Part shown: piece after piece, positions 16,987 to 25,469 of the stretch
Layout: each line of letters begins with the position of its first letter
Position numbering within the stretch: the stretch's first letter is position 1
Source of the DNA: Acidimicrobiaceae bacterium
GTDB taxonomy: Bacteria; Actinomycetota; Acidimicrobiia; Acidimicrobiales; Aldehydirespiratoraceae
Assembly: GCA_026708645.1 (NCBI GenBank)
Contig: JAPOUM010000017.1
Span: 62,001 to 126,000 of the forward strand
Reading direction: 5' to 3'
Length of the DNA: 64,000 nucleotides
Notes under the pieces: generated by a model
Told to the model about the DNA's origin: nothing
Databases searched by the model: none
Seen by the model: only the letters and a program-made list of their open reading frames with translations
Program-made: the position numbers and the translations under genes

Positions 16987-18924
16987 ATGGCCGACACGCG
17001 AGCCGCCGCCGAGACCGCCGAGCGCGGCGGAGCGGAAGACGCCCAAGCGGTCGAGGCGCTTCCGCCGGAGCAGCCGGGCCTGCCGCCAAGTGAATGGATC
17101 CGCAAGAACCTGTTCTCGTCGCCGTTCAACTCCGTTCTCACGGTGGCGTTCGGCCTGCTCGCGCTGCTGATCGTCCGGGGCCTCCTCAACTTCACTTTCA
17201 GCGAAGAGCGCAACTGGGATGCGGTCCGCACCAACCTGAGGCTGATATTCACCCACGCATACCCCGAGGAGCAGTACAGCCGCATCTGGGTGTGCGTGGG
17301 CACGATCGCGGTGCTCGCCGGCCTGTCGGTCGGCTTGGCCGCCGCCGAGACGGCCCGGCGGGGCGTGTCCGTCAGGAAGCTGTCGTCGAGCCTCGTGGCC
17401 ATGGGCGCGACCGTCGCGCTGGGAGTGGTGCTGCGCGAGCCGTCGGCGCTCACCGACATCGAAGGCAGGGTCCGCCGCGACGACTCCGGGATCATGCGGG
17501 AGTCGTTCGCGGAGGCTATGACGGACCGTTGGGCGTGGTGGCTCGCCGCTGCGGTGCTGGCGTCGGCGGGCGCGGCGCTGTGGTTCGGTTTCGGCGACGA
17601 GCGCCGTCGCGAGACTTATGTGCGCCCGGTGGAGTTGTTCATGGTTGGGAGTGCCGTCCTGGTGCTGTCGGGATGGATCTATCCTTGGGGCCACTACGCG
17701 TTCGCGGACGGCGAGTTCATCGCAGAGCCGGGACGCACCGTGGCGATGTCCACCAAGCTGCCGTGGACGGTGATCTGGCTGCTTCTGGCTGCGGCGATAG
17801 CAGCCGGCAGGAGCATGCGACGCGCCGGAGCGGGCCCCAACTTCACGCTGGCGCTGAACCTCTGCTGGCTGGCGTGCCCCTTCGTGCTCTACTGGGTGGT
17901 GCTGAGAGACCCGGATCTCGACTGGGGCCGGGTGCTGAGCGTGGACATCCCGCTGGGCGTGCTGTTCGCGGCGCTCGGCGGAGCGGTGCTGTGGCTGCTG
18001 ACCGACCAGCGCATCGGCGAACTCGGACGCATCATCGCCACGCTGCTTATGGGGGTGGCGGTACTCAACTGGGTGGCAGGCTTCTTCGGCTGGTACCCGA
18101 TGCTGCAGAAGGTGCGCCTCAGCTTTCTGCTGGTGGCCTTGGCGGCCTTGGTGGCTCACAACTTCGCAGGGGAGCGCTCCAAGCGCCTCCGGCTTCTGGC
18201 GGTCTGGGTGGCTTTGATGGCGGTGTTCCATTACATGGCCACGCTGATGAACTCGCCGTCCACGGTCGAGACTCCCACCGAGGCCCTCATCGGCGGTTTC
18301 TCAGTGACCCTCATCGTGGCGTCGTTCACTCTGCTGTTCTCGTTCCCGCTGGGAGTGATGCTGGCTCTGGCGCGCACGTCGCGACTGCCGATATTCCGGG
18401 TGATGTCCACCAGCTTCATCGAAGTGGTCAGAGGGGTGCCGCTGATCACCATCCTGCTCTTCTTCGCGGTGATGCTGCAACTCTTCCTGCCTGACGGCAT
18501 GAGCATCAGCCTGATCGCCGCCGCGACTCTGGGCTACACGCTGTTCTCGGCGGCGTATCTGGCTGAGAACGTGCGTGGCGGGCTGCAGTCGATCCGTCGC
18601 GGCCAGTACGAGGCCTCCGACGCGGTGGGCCTGACAGCGATGCAGCGGACGCTGTTCATCGTGTTGCCGCAGGCGCTGAGAGTGTCGATCCCGCCGCTGG
18701 TCGGTCAGGTGATCGCCACCTTCAAAGAGACTTCGCTGCTGGCCGTCATCGGCGCCTTCGACCTTTTGCGCATGGCCAACAACGTGATCCCCTCGCAGAC
18801 CCAGTTCCTGGGGGTCAAACGCGAAGGACTGCTGTTCGTGTGCCTGGTTTATTGGGTCTTCGCTTACGCCATGTCCAAGCACAGCCAGCGGCTGGAGAAG
18901 CGCCTCGGAGTGGGGGAGCGTTAG
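16987..18924 (+). CDS. aapM: amino-acid ABC transporter permease (AapM-type) with large N-terminal membrane extension
   Basis: The 645-aa protein starts at ATG 16987 (MADTRAAAETAERGG), one base after aapQ. The C-terminal ~220 residues are the permease domain: ALIGGFSVTLIVASFTLLFS, EVVRGVPLITILLF, the EAA loop RRGQYEASDAVGLTAMQRTL and IVLPQALRVSIPPLVGQV. The N-terminal ~420 residues hold about ten additional hydrophobic segments with no recognised domain. Classical AapM is about 380 aa, so the extension is unusual. It should form a heterodimer with AapQ, energised by AapP. Confidence 0.88.
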   Translation: MADTRAAAETAERGGAEDAQAVEALPPEQPGLPPSEWIRKNLFSSPFNSVLTVAFGLLALLIVRGLLNFTFSEERNWDAVRTNLRLIFTHAYPEEQYSRIWVCVGTIAVLAGLSVGLAAAETARRGVSVRKLSSSLVAMGATVALGVVLREPSALTDIEGRVRRDDSGIMRESFAEAMTDRWAWWLAAAVLASAGAALWFGFGDERRRETYVRPVELFMVGSAVLVLSGWIYPWGHYAFADGEFIAEPGRTVAMSTKLPWTVIWLLLAAAIAAGRSMRRAGAGPNFTLALNLCWLACPFVLYWVVLRDPDLDWGRVLSVDIPLGVLFAALGGAVLWLLTDQRIGELGRIIATLLMGVAVLNWVAGFFGWYPMLQKVRLSFLLVALAALVAHNFAGERSKRLRLLAVWVALMAVFHYMATLMNSPSTVETPTEALIGGFSVTLIVASFTLLFSFPLGVMLALARTSRLPIFRVMSTSFIEVVRGVPLITILLFFAVMLQLFLPDGMSISLIAAATLGYTLFSAAYLAENVRGGLQSIRRGQYEASDAVGLTAMQRTLFIVLPQALRVSIPPLVGQVIATFKETSLLAVIGAFDLLRMANNVIPSQTQFLGVKREGLLFVCLVYWVFAYAMSKHSQRLEKRLGVGER

Positions 18925-19044
18925 CCCATGCGGCGCCCCAGGACAAGCCCGCAACGAGTCGCCGCAGTGGACGAGCCGCCACGACGGCGCCAGTCAGCGC
19001 AGCAAAGAAACGCACAAAGGAGCTGAACATGAGGGAGCCGAGCT

Positions 19045-19824
19045 ATGAGTGTGAGTGACGCCACCACCGCTTTGACCGAGGCGCTCGCCGCCCGCGACGA
19101 CATGATCGTGTGCGAGGGCGTCAACAAATGGTTCGGGGACTTCCAGGCGCTCGACGAGATCAGCGCAGTCATCAAAGAGCGTGAAGTGGTGGTGGTGCTC
19201 GGTCCGTCAGGCTCGGGCAAATCCACATGGATCCGCTGCATCAACCGTCTCGAGGTCCACCAGGAGGGCCGCATCGTCGTGGACGGCATCGAGCTCTCCA
19301 ACGATCTGCGCAACATCGAGAAGATCCGTTCCGAGGTGGGGATGGTCTTCCAGCAGTTCAACCTGTTCCCGCATCTCACCGTGCTCGACAACATCACCCT
19401 GGCGCCGATCTGGGTGCGCAAGAAGCCCAAGCGCGAATCCGATGACACCGCCCGGTCGCTGCTGGAGCGTGTCGGCATACCCGAGCAGGCCGAGAAGTAT
19501 CCGGGCCAGCTCTCCGGCGGCCAGCAGCAGCGGGTGGCCATCGCCCGGGCGCTGGCCATGGAGCCGCGCATCATGTTGTTCGACGAGCCCACCTCGGCGC
19601 TCGACCCCGAGATGATCAAGGAAGTGCTCGACGTGATGAAGGAACTGGCCCGCTCGGGGATGACCATGATGGTGGTCACCCACGAGATGGGCTTCGCCCG
19701 CGAGGTGGCCGACCGGGTGATCTTCATGGAGGAGGGGCAGATCGTCGAGACCGGCACCCCCGAGCATTTCTTCACCGATCCCAGAGAGGAGCGCACCAAG
19801 CTGTTCCTTTCGCAGATCCTCTGA
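19045..19824 (+). CDS. aapP: amino-acid ABC transporter ATP-binding protein
   Basis: This 259-aa ABC ATPase of the GlnQ/AapP type has Walker [10 protein letters not shown]-loop [17 protein letters not shown], signature LSGGQQQR, Walker [13 protein letters not shown] and switch [11 protein letters not shown]. It powers amino-acid import through AapQM. ATG 19045 has GGGAG upstream. It lies 120 bp after aapM and probably belongs to the same transcript. Confidence 0.95.
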   Translation: MSVSDATTALTEALAARDDMIVCEGVNKWFGDFQALDEISAVIKEREVVVVLGPSGSGKSTWIRCINRLEVHQEGRIVVDGIELSNDLRNIEKIRSEVGMVFQQFNLFPHLTVLDNITLAPIWVRKKPKRESDDTARSLLERVGIPEQAEKYPGQLSGGQQQRVAIARALAMEPRIMLFDEPTSALDPEMIKEVLDVMKELARSGMTMMVVTHEMGFAREVADRVIFMEEGQIVETGTPEHFFTDPREERTKLFLSQIL

Positions 19825-19980
19825 GCGGCGGGCCTGATCCTCGGAGCGGCTGATCTGATTCCGCCGTCTCGCCGGTCGCCAGGATCGCCTGACAGAGTGC
19901 CCGGGATCGCGGCGCCCCGGGTTTCCGCCTTCCAAGTCTCGCCGCGGGCCGCGACCCTCAAGAGCGGGCGAGGCTTGCGA

Positions 19981-19986
19981 TAGCGT
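19981..19986 (+). promoter_or_regulatory. -10-like TAGCGT, 7 nt before GTG 19994 (dop)
   Basis: TAGCGT ends 7 nt before the dop start codon and no Shine-Dalgarno is present, suggesting a leaderless dop transcript. Confidence 0.4.
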
Positions 19987-19993
19987 CGCGGCT

Positions 19994-21517
19994 GTGGCAG
20001 TCCCCAAGACCGTCGGCCTTGAAACCGAGTACGGAATCGTCCATCGGGGCGCCTCGGAGCCGAATCCGATCTCGGCCTCTTCGCTGCTGATCAACGCCTA
20101 TCTGATCGCTGCTCAGCCTTCGTCGCCGGTGACGCCGGGCCGCGGCGCCGTCAACTGGGACTTCACCGAGGAACGGCCCGGCCACGACGCCCGCGGCGGC
20201 GCTCCCGCCGATGCTCTCGCGCCCGAGATCGAGACGCACCTGGTGAATGCCGTGCTCACCAACGGGGCTCGCTACTACGTGGATCACGCCCACCCGGAGC
20301 TGTCCACCCCGGAATGCGCCGACGCTCGCTCTCTGGTCGTCTATGACCGCGCCGCGGAGCTGATCGCGGTGCGTTCCATGTCGGCGGCGCGGCTGCTGCT
20401 GCCCGAAGGCGAGGAGATCGTCGTCTACAAGAACAACTCCGACGGCAAGGGCAACAGCTACGGCTGCCACGAGAACTACTTGATGAGCCGCGCGGTGCCG
20501 TTCTCGCGCATCGTCGCCAACGCCACCGCGCATTTCGTGACACGACAGATCTTCTGCGGGGCGGGCAAGATCGGCACGGAGGCCGCGGGGATGCGCGTGG
20601 ACGACGCCGGTTACCAGCTTTCGCAGAGAGCCGACTTCATCGAAGAGGAAGTCGGCTTGGAGACCACTCTCAAGCGCCCCATCGTGAACACTCGCGACGA
20701 GCCCCACGCCGACGCCGCCAAATACCGGCGACTTCATGTGATCGTGGGCGACGCCAACATGTCGCAGGTCGCGACCTTCCTGAAGGTCGGCACGACCGCT
20801 GTGGTCATGGCCCTCACCGAGGACGCCGCCGCAGGGCGCGAGCTGCGGTTCGCTTCGCCGGTGGCGGCGCTGCGGCAGGTGAGCCGCGACCTGTCTTTGA
20901 GGGCGCCGCTGGAGCTCGAGGACGGCTCGACCATCACTGCGCTGGAGGTGCAGTGGGAGCTTCTCGCCGCGGCGCGGGCCTATGTGGACGCCAGAGGATC
21001 CGACGCCGTCGGCGGGGAAGCGACGCAGACGGTGCTGAGCCGCTGGGAGACGGTGCTCGAGAACCTGCAGCAGGATCCCTCGAAGCTCGCCGGCCAGATC
21101 GACTGGATAGCCAAGCTGCGCCTGCTGGAGGCGTTCCGAGAGCGGCACAGCCTCGCTTGGAGCGACGCCCGGCTGCGGGCGCTGGACATCCAGTATCACG
21201 ACCTGCGCCCCGACAAGTCGCTGGCGGCCCGCGCCGGGCTCGAGACTCTGGTGGACGAAGCCGAAGCGCTCCGGGCGGTCAGCGAGCCGCCGCATGACAC
21301 CAGGGCGTTCTTCCGGGGGCGCTGCTTGCAGAAATTCGCGGCCGAGGTGGCGGCCGCCAACTGGGACTCGATCGTCTTCGACGTGGGGGAGGGTTCGCTG
21401 CGCCGGGTCTCGATGGCCGAGCCGAACCGTGGAACCGTCGACCATGTGGGCGCCATGTTCGAGGACTGCGACTCCGCCGTCGAGCTGCTGCGCCGTTTAG
21501 GCTCGGCGGACGCCTAG
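19994..21517 (+). CDS. dop: depupylase/Pup deamidase
   Basis: Dop removes Pup from substrates and deamidates Pup-Gln where needed. The 507-aa glutamine-synthetase-fold protein starts AVPKTVGLETEYGIV and contains the Dop-specific loop (GRGAVNWDFTEERPGHDARG, residues ~49-68) that PafA lacks. The putative catalytic Asp97 lies in YYVDHAHPELSTPE, and the ATP-site segment is [20 protein letters not shown]. It is first of dop-pup-prcB-prcA. Because Pup here already ends in Glu, deamidation is dispensable and depupylation should be the main role. Confidence 0.95.
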   Translation: MAVPKTVGLETEYGIVHRGASEPNPISASSLLINAYLIAAQPSSPVTPGRGAVNWDFTEERPGHDARGGAPADALAPEIETHLVNAVLTNGARYYVDHAHPELSTPECADARSLVVYDRAAELIAVRSMSAARLLLPEGEEIVVYKNNSDGKGNSYGCHENYLMSRAVPFSRIVANATAHFVTRQIFCGAGKIGTEAAGMRVDDAGYQLSQRADFIEEEVGLETTLKRPIVNTRDEPHADAAKYRRLHVIVGDANMSQVATFLKVGTTAVVMALTEDAAAGRELRFASPVAALRQVSRDLSLRAPLELEDGSTITALEVQWELLAAARAYVDARGSDAVGGEATQTVLSRWETVLENLQQDPSKLAGQIDWIAKLRLLEAFRERHSLAWSDARLRALDIQYHDLRPDKSLAARAGLETLVDEAEALRAVSEPPHDTRAFFRGRCLQKFAAEVAAANWDSIVFDVGEGSLRRVSMAEPNRGTVDHVGAMFEDCDSAVELLRRLGSADA

Positions 21518-21616
21518 CCTCTCCGGGTGATCCTCGGCGCGGCTCGGGCGACCCGCGACGCCGCCGCCGGGCATCGAACGGACAGCAACGCAGTCAGCTA
21601 GTCGAGGAGGAAGGCA

Positions 21617-21811
21617 TTGGCCGAACGAGAGCAGATCCGCAAGCCGGCGCCGGCGAGCCGTGAGCGCGCCGTGGAGGACGCTCCCGCCGTGTCCGAGCGC
21701 AGTTCGGAGATCGACGACCAACTCGACGACTTGCTCGACGAGATAGACGAAGTGCTCGAAAGCAACGCCGAGGATTTCGTCAAGAGCTACATCCAAAAGG
21801 GCGGAGAGTGA
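21617..21811 (+). CDS. pup: prokaryotic ubiquitin-like protein Pup (GGE form)
   Basis: Pup is the 64-aa disordered tag that PafA joins to substrate lysines. The C-terminal half has the conserved Mpa-binding helix region (EIDDQLDDLLDEIDEVLESN) followed by AEDFVKSYIQKGGE. The last residue is Glu rather than Gln, so the ligatable form is encoded directly. TTG 21617 has a strong GAGGAGG site 6 nt upstream. The stop overlaps the prcB GTG as GTGA. Confidence 0.97.
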   Translation: MAEREQIRKPAPASRERAVEDAPAVSERSSEIDDQLDDLLDEIDEVLESNAEDFVKSYIQKGGE

Positions 21812-22668
21812 GCCTGCCCCGCTTCGGGCCCCACGATGACCCCGGCCCGAGCTTCGCGGCGTTGCTGCGCCGAACCGGCGCAAGCGGCGCCGCCGCCTAC
21901 TCCGCGGCCGGCTCGGGCTTCGCTCTCGGCGATCCCGGCGCCAAGGCGGCTTCGCCGGCGGCGGTCGACGCGCCGCACGGCACCACCTGTCTGGCTGTGC
22001 GCTACAGCGGCGGCGTGGTGCTGGCAGGCGACCGACGCGCCACGGCCGGGCATTTGATCAGCAGTCACCGCATCGAGAAGGTGTTCCCGGCGGACCGGCA
22101 CTCCGGGGTGGCCATCGCCGGCGTCGCCGGGCCCTCGAGCGAGATGGTTCGCCTGTTCCAGCTGCAGCTCGAGCATTACGAGAAGGTGGAGGGCACCCCC
22201 ATCAGCCTCGAAGGCAAAGCCAACCAGCTGGCCCAGATGGTGCGGGCCAATCTGCCGGCGGCGATGCAGGGCTTGGTGGTGGTGCCGATCTTCGCGGGCT
22301 TCGATCTGGCGGCGGGCCGCGGGCGGCTGTTCGAGTACGACATCACCGGCGGGCGCTACGAGGAGCGCGACTACGCCACCACCGGATCCGGCGCATTGCA
22401 CGCCGAGACCGTGGTGAAGCTGGGTTTCCGTCCCTCGCTGGGCGCCGCAGCGGCTACTGATCTGGTCTTGGAAGCCTTGTTCGTGGCTGCCGACGCCGAC
22501 TCCGCCACGGGAGGCCCCGACCCGGTGCGCAACGTGTTCCCTGTGGTGGCCGCGATCGGCGCCGACGGTTACCGCCGCCTCGACGACGCGGAACTCAGGC
22601 GCCGCACCGAGCGGCTGCTCGGACGCCATCGCAGCCGCCGCGAACCCGCCGGAGGGCGCAAGTCATGA
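21808..22668 (+). CDS. prcB: 20S proteasome beta subunit
   Basis: This is the catalytic subunit of the actinobacterial 20S core. The 286-aa precursor carries a 58-residue propeptide; cleavage in PHG/TTCLAVRY exposes the nucleophile Thr59. GGVVLAGDRRATAGHLIS and the lysine region HRIEKVFP follow as expected. A longer C-terminal basic tail (RRRTERLLGRHRSRREPAGG) extends past the fold. GTG 21808 overlaps the pup stop, and the stop overlaps prcA (ATGA). Confidence 0.97.
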   Translation: MSLPRFGPHDDPGPSFAALLRRTGASGAAAYSAAGSGFALGDPGAKAASPAAVDAPHGTTCLAVRYSGGVVLAGDRRATAGHLISSHRIEKVFPADRHSGVAIAGVAGPSSEMVRLFQLQLEHYEKVEGTPISLEGKANQLAQMVRANLPAAMQGLVVVPIFAGFDLAAGRGRLFEYDITGGRYEERDYATTGSGALHAETVVKLGFRPSLGAAAATDLVLEALFVAADADSATGGPDPVRNVFPVVAAIGADGYRRLDDAELRRRTERLLGRHRSRREPAGGRKS

Positions 22669-23354
22669 CCATGCCCTTCTACGCGCCGCCCGAGCAGATG
22701 ATGAAAGACAAGGCCGACTACGCCCGCAAAGGCATCGCTCGGGGCCGCAGCCTGGTGGCGTTCTGTTACCGCGAAGGCATCGCCATAGTCGCCGAGAACA
22801 ATTCGAGCACTCTGCGCAAGGTCAGCGAGATCTACGACCGCATCGCCTTCGCGGGGGTGGGGCGCTACAACGAGTTCGACCAGCTGCGCATCGCCGGGGT
22901 GCGCCACGCCGATTTGAAGGGCTTCGCTTTCAGCCGTGAGGACGTGGACGCCCGCAGCCTCGCCAACGCCTACGCCCAGAGTCTGGGCCATGTCTTCACC
23001 CACGAGCTCAAGCCGATGGAGGTCGAGATACTGGTGGCCGAAGTCGGGCTGGCCGACGACGGCTCAAAAGACCAGCTGTTCCACATCCTCTATGACGGCA
23101 CGGTAGCCGACGAGGCCGACTGGGTGGTGCTGGGCGGCGAGACGGAGGAACTGTCGGATCGCTTCGAGGCGGCTCTGCCTGCGTCGCCGCGGTCTCTCGG
23201 TGACGGTGTGCGGGCTGCGGTGGCCGTGCTGGGCGGGCCGGACCGCAAGCTCGGCGCCGGCAGCCTCGAGGCGGCGGTGCTCGACCGCGGCAACGGTCGC
23301 CGCTGCTTCCGCCGCCTGAGCGTCGAAGAGGTGACCGCCGTCCTGCAAGGCTGA
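22665..23354 (+). CDS. prcA: 20S proteasome alpha subunit
   Basis: This 229-aa alpha subunit forms the outer rings and gate of the 20S core. It begins MTMPFYAPPEQMMKDKADYARKG, with the alpha-type N-terminal helix and no catalytic Thr, and contains GIAIVAENNSSTLRKVSEIY and VGRYNEFDQLR. Its docking pockets receive the QYL tail of Mpa. ATG 22665 overlaps the prcB stop. It is the last gene of the proteasome block before the accessory island. Confidence 0.96.
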   Translation: MTMPFYAPPEQMMKDKADYARKGIARGRSLVAFCYREGIAIVAENNSSTLRKVSEIYDRIAFAGVGRYNEFDQLRIAGVRHADLKGFAFSREDVDARSLANAYAQSLGHVFTHELKPMEVEILVAEVGLADDGSKDQLFHILYDGTVADEADWVVLGGETEELSDRFEAALPASPRSLGDGVRAAVAVLGGPDRKLGAGSLEAAVLDRGNGRRCFRRLSVEEVTAVLQG

Positions 23355-23398
23355 CAAGCAGCTCAGCCGAGAGTGCCGAGCGGCGTTGGCGTTGTTTC

Positions 23399-24151
23399 AG
23401 GCGGCTTCGTGTTTGTCGCCGCTTCCGTGGTGCGCTTGCCGCGTCGGCCGCAGGCGCCCGCAACGATTGGATGCGGACCTACACAGAAGTTGCCGTGAGC
23501 CGCGACCTCTGAGCTTTGTCCAACGGCGGAGGCCGGAAGCCCAGCCCAGAGTCGATGCGCCGCTGCCTGGTTGCGTGCGCTCTGCATACAGCCGCCGCAG
23601 TGTCGGATGCTTCACTCGCCACAGATGCCCGTCTCGACCGGAGGACTGTGCTCAGCTATCTGGAGACGCTGAGGGTGCTGCGCCTCCTCGACGATGTGCC
23701 CGCCTGGCATACGCGGCGACTCAAGCGGCTCACGTCGATGCCGAAGCGCTATCTGACGGACTCGGGATTGGCGGCTTGGCTGATGGGCGCAGACCGTGAA
23801 GTCCTCAAACTCGACGGCGGCGCCAGAGGCCGGGTTCTCGACACTTTCGTTGCGGCTCAGCTCCGCACCGAGGTGGAGGCGTCAGCCGGGCGTGTCGAGA
23901 TGTGTCATCTCCGCACTCAGGGTGGCGAGCACGAGATCGACCTCGTGGTGGAGTTCGGTCGCCGGATCGCGGCCTTCGAGGTCAAGTCTTCGAGTGCTCC
24001 CACCCGCAGCGACGGACGCCACATCGCTTGGCTGAGGGACAGAATTGATCCTGGCGTGTTCGCCGGAGGGGTGGTGTTCCACACCGGGCCGCATCGCTAC
24101 GGCCTTGATGTCGGGATCGAGGCTGTCCCCATAGCAGGCCTCTGGGGCTGA
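23399..24151 (+). pseudogene. remnant of a DUF4143/AAA_14-type ATPase gene
   Basis: The C-terminal part of a DUF4143 family protein is readable: NDWMRTYTEVAVSRDL, then an in-frame TGA (23510-23512), then SNGGGRKPSPESMRRCL and onward to GGEHEIDLVVEFGRRIAAFE with EVKSS (a nuclease-fold-like E-D-EVK pattern) and the end at 24151. The N-terminal AAA domain with Walker motifs is absent; prcA ends 45 bp before the remnant. A restart at TTG 23516 (211 aa) is possible but would lack the ATPase. I read it as a decaying gene at the left edge of the inserted island. Confidence 0.7.
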
Positions 24152-24273
24152 TCCTGCTGGGGTGGTGACCTTCACAGCGATCGGCGCAATGAGAGCCGCT
24201 ATTTCGAGCAGGGCCATTAGTGTCAAGTTCACAGGCTTGAGCAGCGCTCGTGCAGCGCAGACGGGAGGATGGG

Positions 24274-25047
24274 ATGTGGCCGACACCAGAGGAAGCGGCG
24301 CAGCGGTTCTACGATTCGAACCTGAAGAGCGCTGTTGGATTGATGAGTTCTATTGCAGCCGACCGGCGTTCACGAGGGTCGGGTAGGCCGCCTGGACAGC
24401 CGCAGGCGGAGTGGCGTGCTGTGCTCGTTCTGGCACTAGCAGCTTTGGAGGCTGGTTTGGTCGACGTAGGACTTGTAGCTCACTATCACCGATTCCTGAG
24501 CCGAAGCACTGTTGCCTCGAATGGGAATGAAATGGATAGCACCAGGGGAAGGCTGTTGAACTCGATGCCACTGTCGGCACCCAACGCGCAGAAGATTGAG
24601 AACTTCATGATGGCTCACTTCGGGGTTCTGAGGAGCATGATCACCGTCCCGGACGTTGCTAACTTCACCGCTCGCTGCAAGCAAAAGGCGCGGGGAGGGT
24701 CTGGCTCAGGCACCACATTACAGTTCTCAGGGGGATGGGATGAGCTGGCAGTTCGCCTTGATGCCATCCAGTACTTCCGCAATGCGATCGTCCATGCCGA
24801 TTCACAAAAGCTCGCAGAGATCCCACAGTCATTGTCAGCGTTGTCGAGTAGTCTACGTAGCAGCATGTGGGCCGAAAAAGAAAACAGTAGTTGGTCACTG
24901 CAGATGCCTCATGCCGTGACGGCGGTCAGGACCGCAGCGGCTGTGTTCAACACTGTGGCCTTCACTCTCTACAATGCGGTCGGTTTGGATGCATCCGACA
25001 TGGCTGTGTTGAAGCCACCCGACGAGGTGGTGCCTTTCAACGGCTGA
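24274..25047 (+). CDS. HEPN-motif protein (candidate ribonuclease or abortive-infection effector)
   Basis: A 257-aa protein starts at ATG 24274 with GGGAGG 5 nt upstream; an earlier in-frame GTG (24250) lacks this. The C-terminal half has RNAIVH (Arg169 to His174), the R-N-x3-H signature of HEPN RNases, in a helical context (LAVRLDAIQYF just before). The N-terminal half is helical too (AVLVLALAALEAGLVDVGLV). Base use is less GC-rich than the flanking genes. No partner antitoxin (MNT nucleotidyltransferase) is adjacent. It is convergent with the methyltransferase of the defence operon. Family assignment rests on the motif only. Confidence 0.6.
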   Translation: MWPTPEEAAQRFYDSNLKSAVGLMSSIAADRRSRGSGRPPGQPQAEWRAVLVLALAALEAGLVDVGLVAHYHRFLSRSTVASNGNEMDSTRGRLLNSMPLSAPNAQKIENFMMAHFGVLRSMITVPDVANFTARCKQKARGGSGSGTTLQFSGGWDELAVRLDAIQYFRNAIVHADSQKLAEIPQSLSALSSSLRSSMWAEKENSSWSLQMPHAVTAVRTAAAVFNTVAFTLYNAVGLDASDMAVLKPPDEVVPFNG

Positions 25048-25268
25048 GCGAGCTTTCGATGTTTGCCTAGCTCTCAGGCGCTGGCCTTTTCGGCACTTTG
25101 CCATGCCCCTGAGATGCGAGGTTGTGTCAGTGGAATTGTTGGAGTGGAGAACTCAATAAAGTGCATTGAGCTGGGGTGGCGACAGCGCGCGGTCAGTGTG
25201 GACTGTAAGTGGGCGACCTCCACTTGTGGATGCGACATTTTGGTCATGATCTGCGCTCCAGAGGCTAG
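25048..25268. other. intergenic stretch, no feature recognised
   Basis: About 220 bp of moderately AT-richer sequence between the HEPN gene and the transposase relic. No convincing frame, hairpin or insertion-sequence end was seen. Confidence 0.4.
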
Positions 25269-25469
25269 ACGCTGTACGCGGAGACGATCTATGTGGCCTG
25301 CTATGACCACACCGGCAGCCGCGGGCTACCCAAAAGCAACAACCTCAACATCAGCACAATCAAACTCGCGATCATCGAAGACCACCTCAACACCATGCCC
25401 CGTAAACCCCACAACTGGAACACCCCCCCCCACAACATCTACAATGCCCTCAGTCGCAACCACCGATAG
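25269..25469 (+). mobile_element. IS30-family transposase relic with internal deletion
   Basis: One open frame joins two pieces that look like opposite ends of an IS30-type transposase: LYAETIYVACYDHTGSRGLP (like the ETIYQALY motif of the N-terminal third) and HLNTMPRKPHNWNTPPHNIY with NAL (like the extreme C-terminus, usually LN.RPRK..NW.TP...). The DDE core between them is missing. The TAG at 25467-25469 lies inside the last codons of the convergent methyltransferase ORF. No inverted repeats could be identified. The assignment is by recalled motif similarity. Confidence 0.5.
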
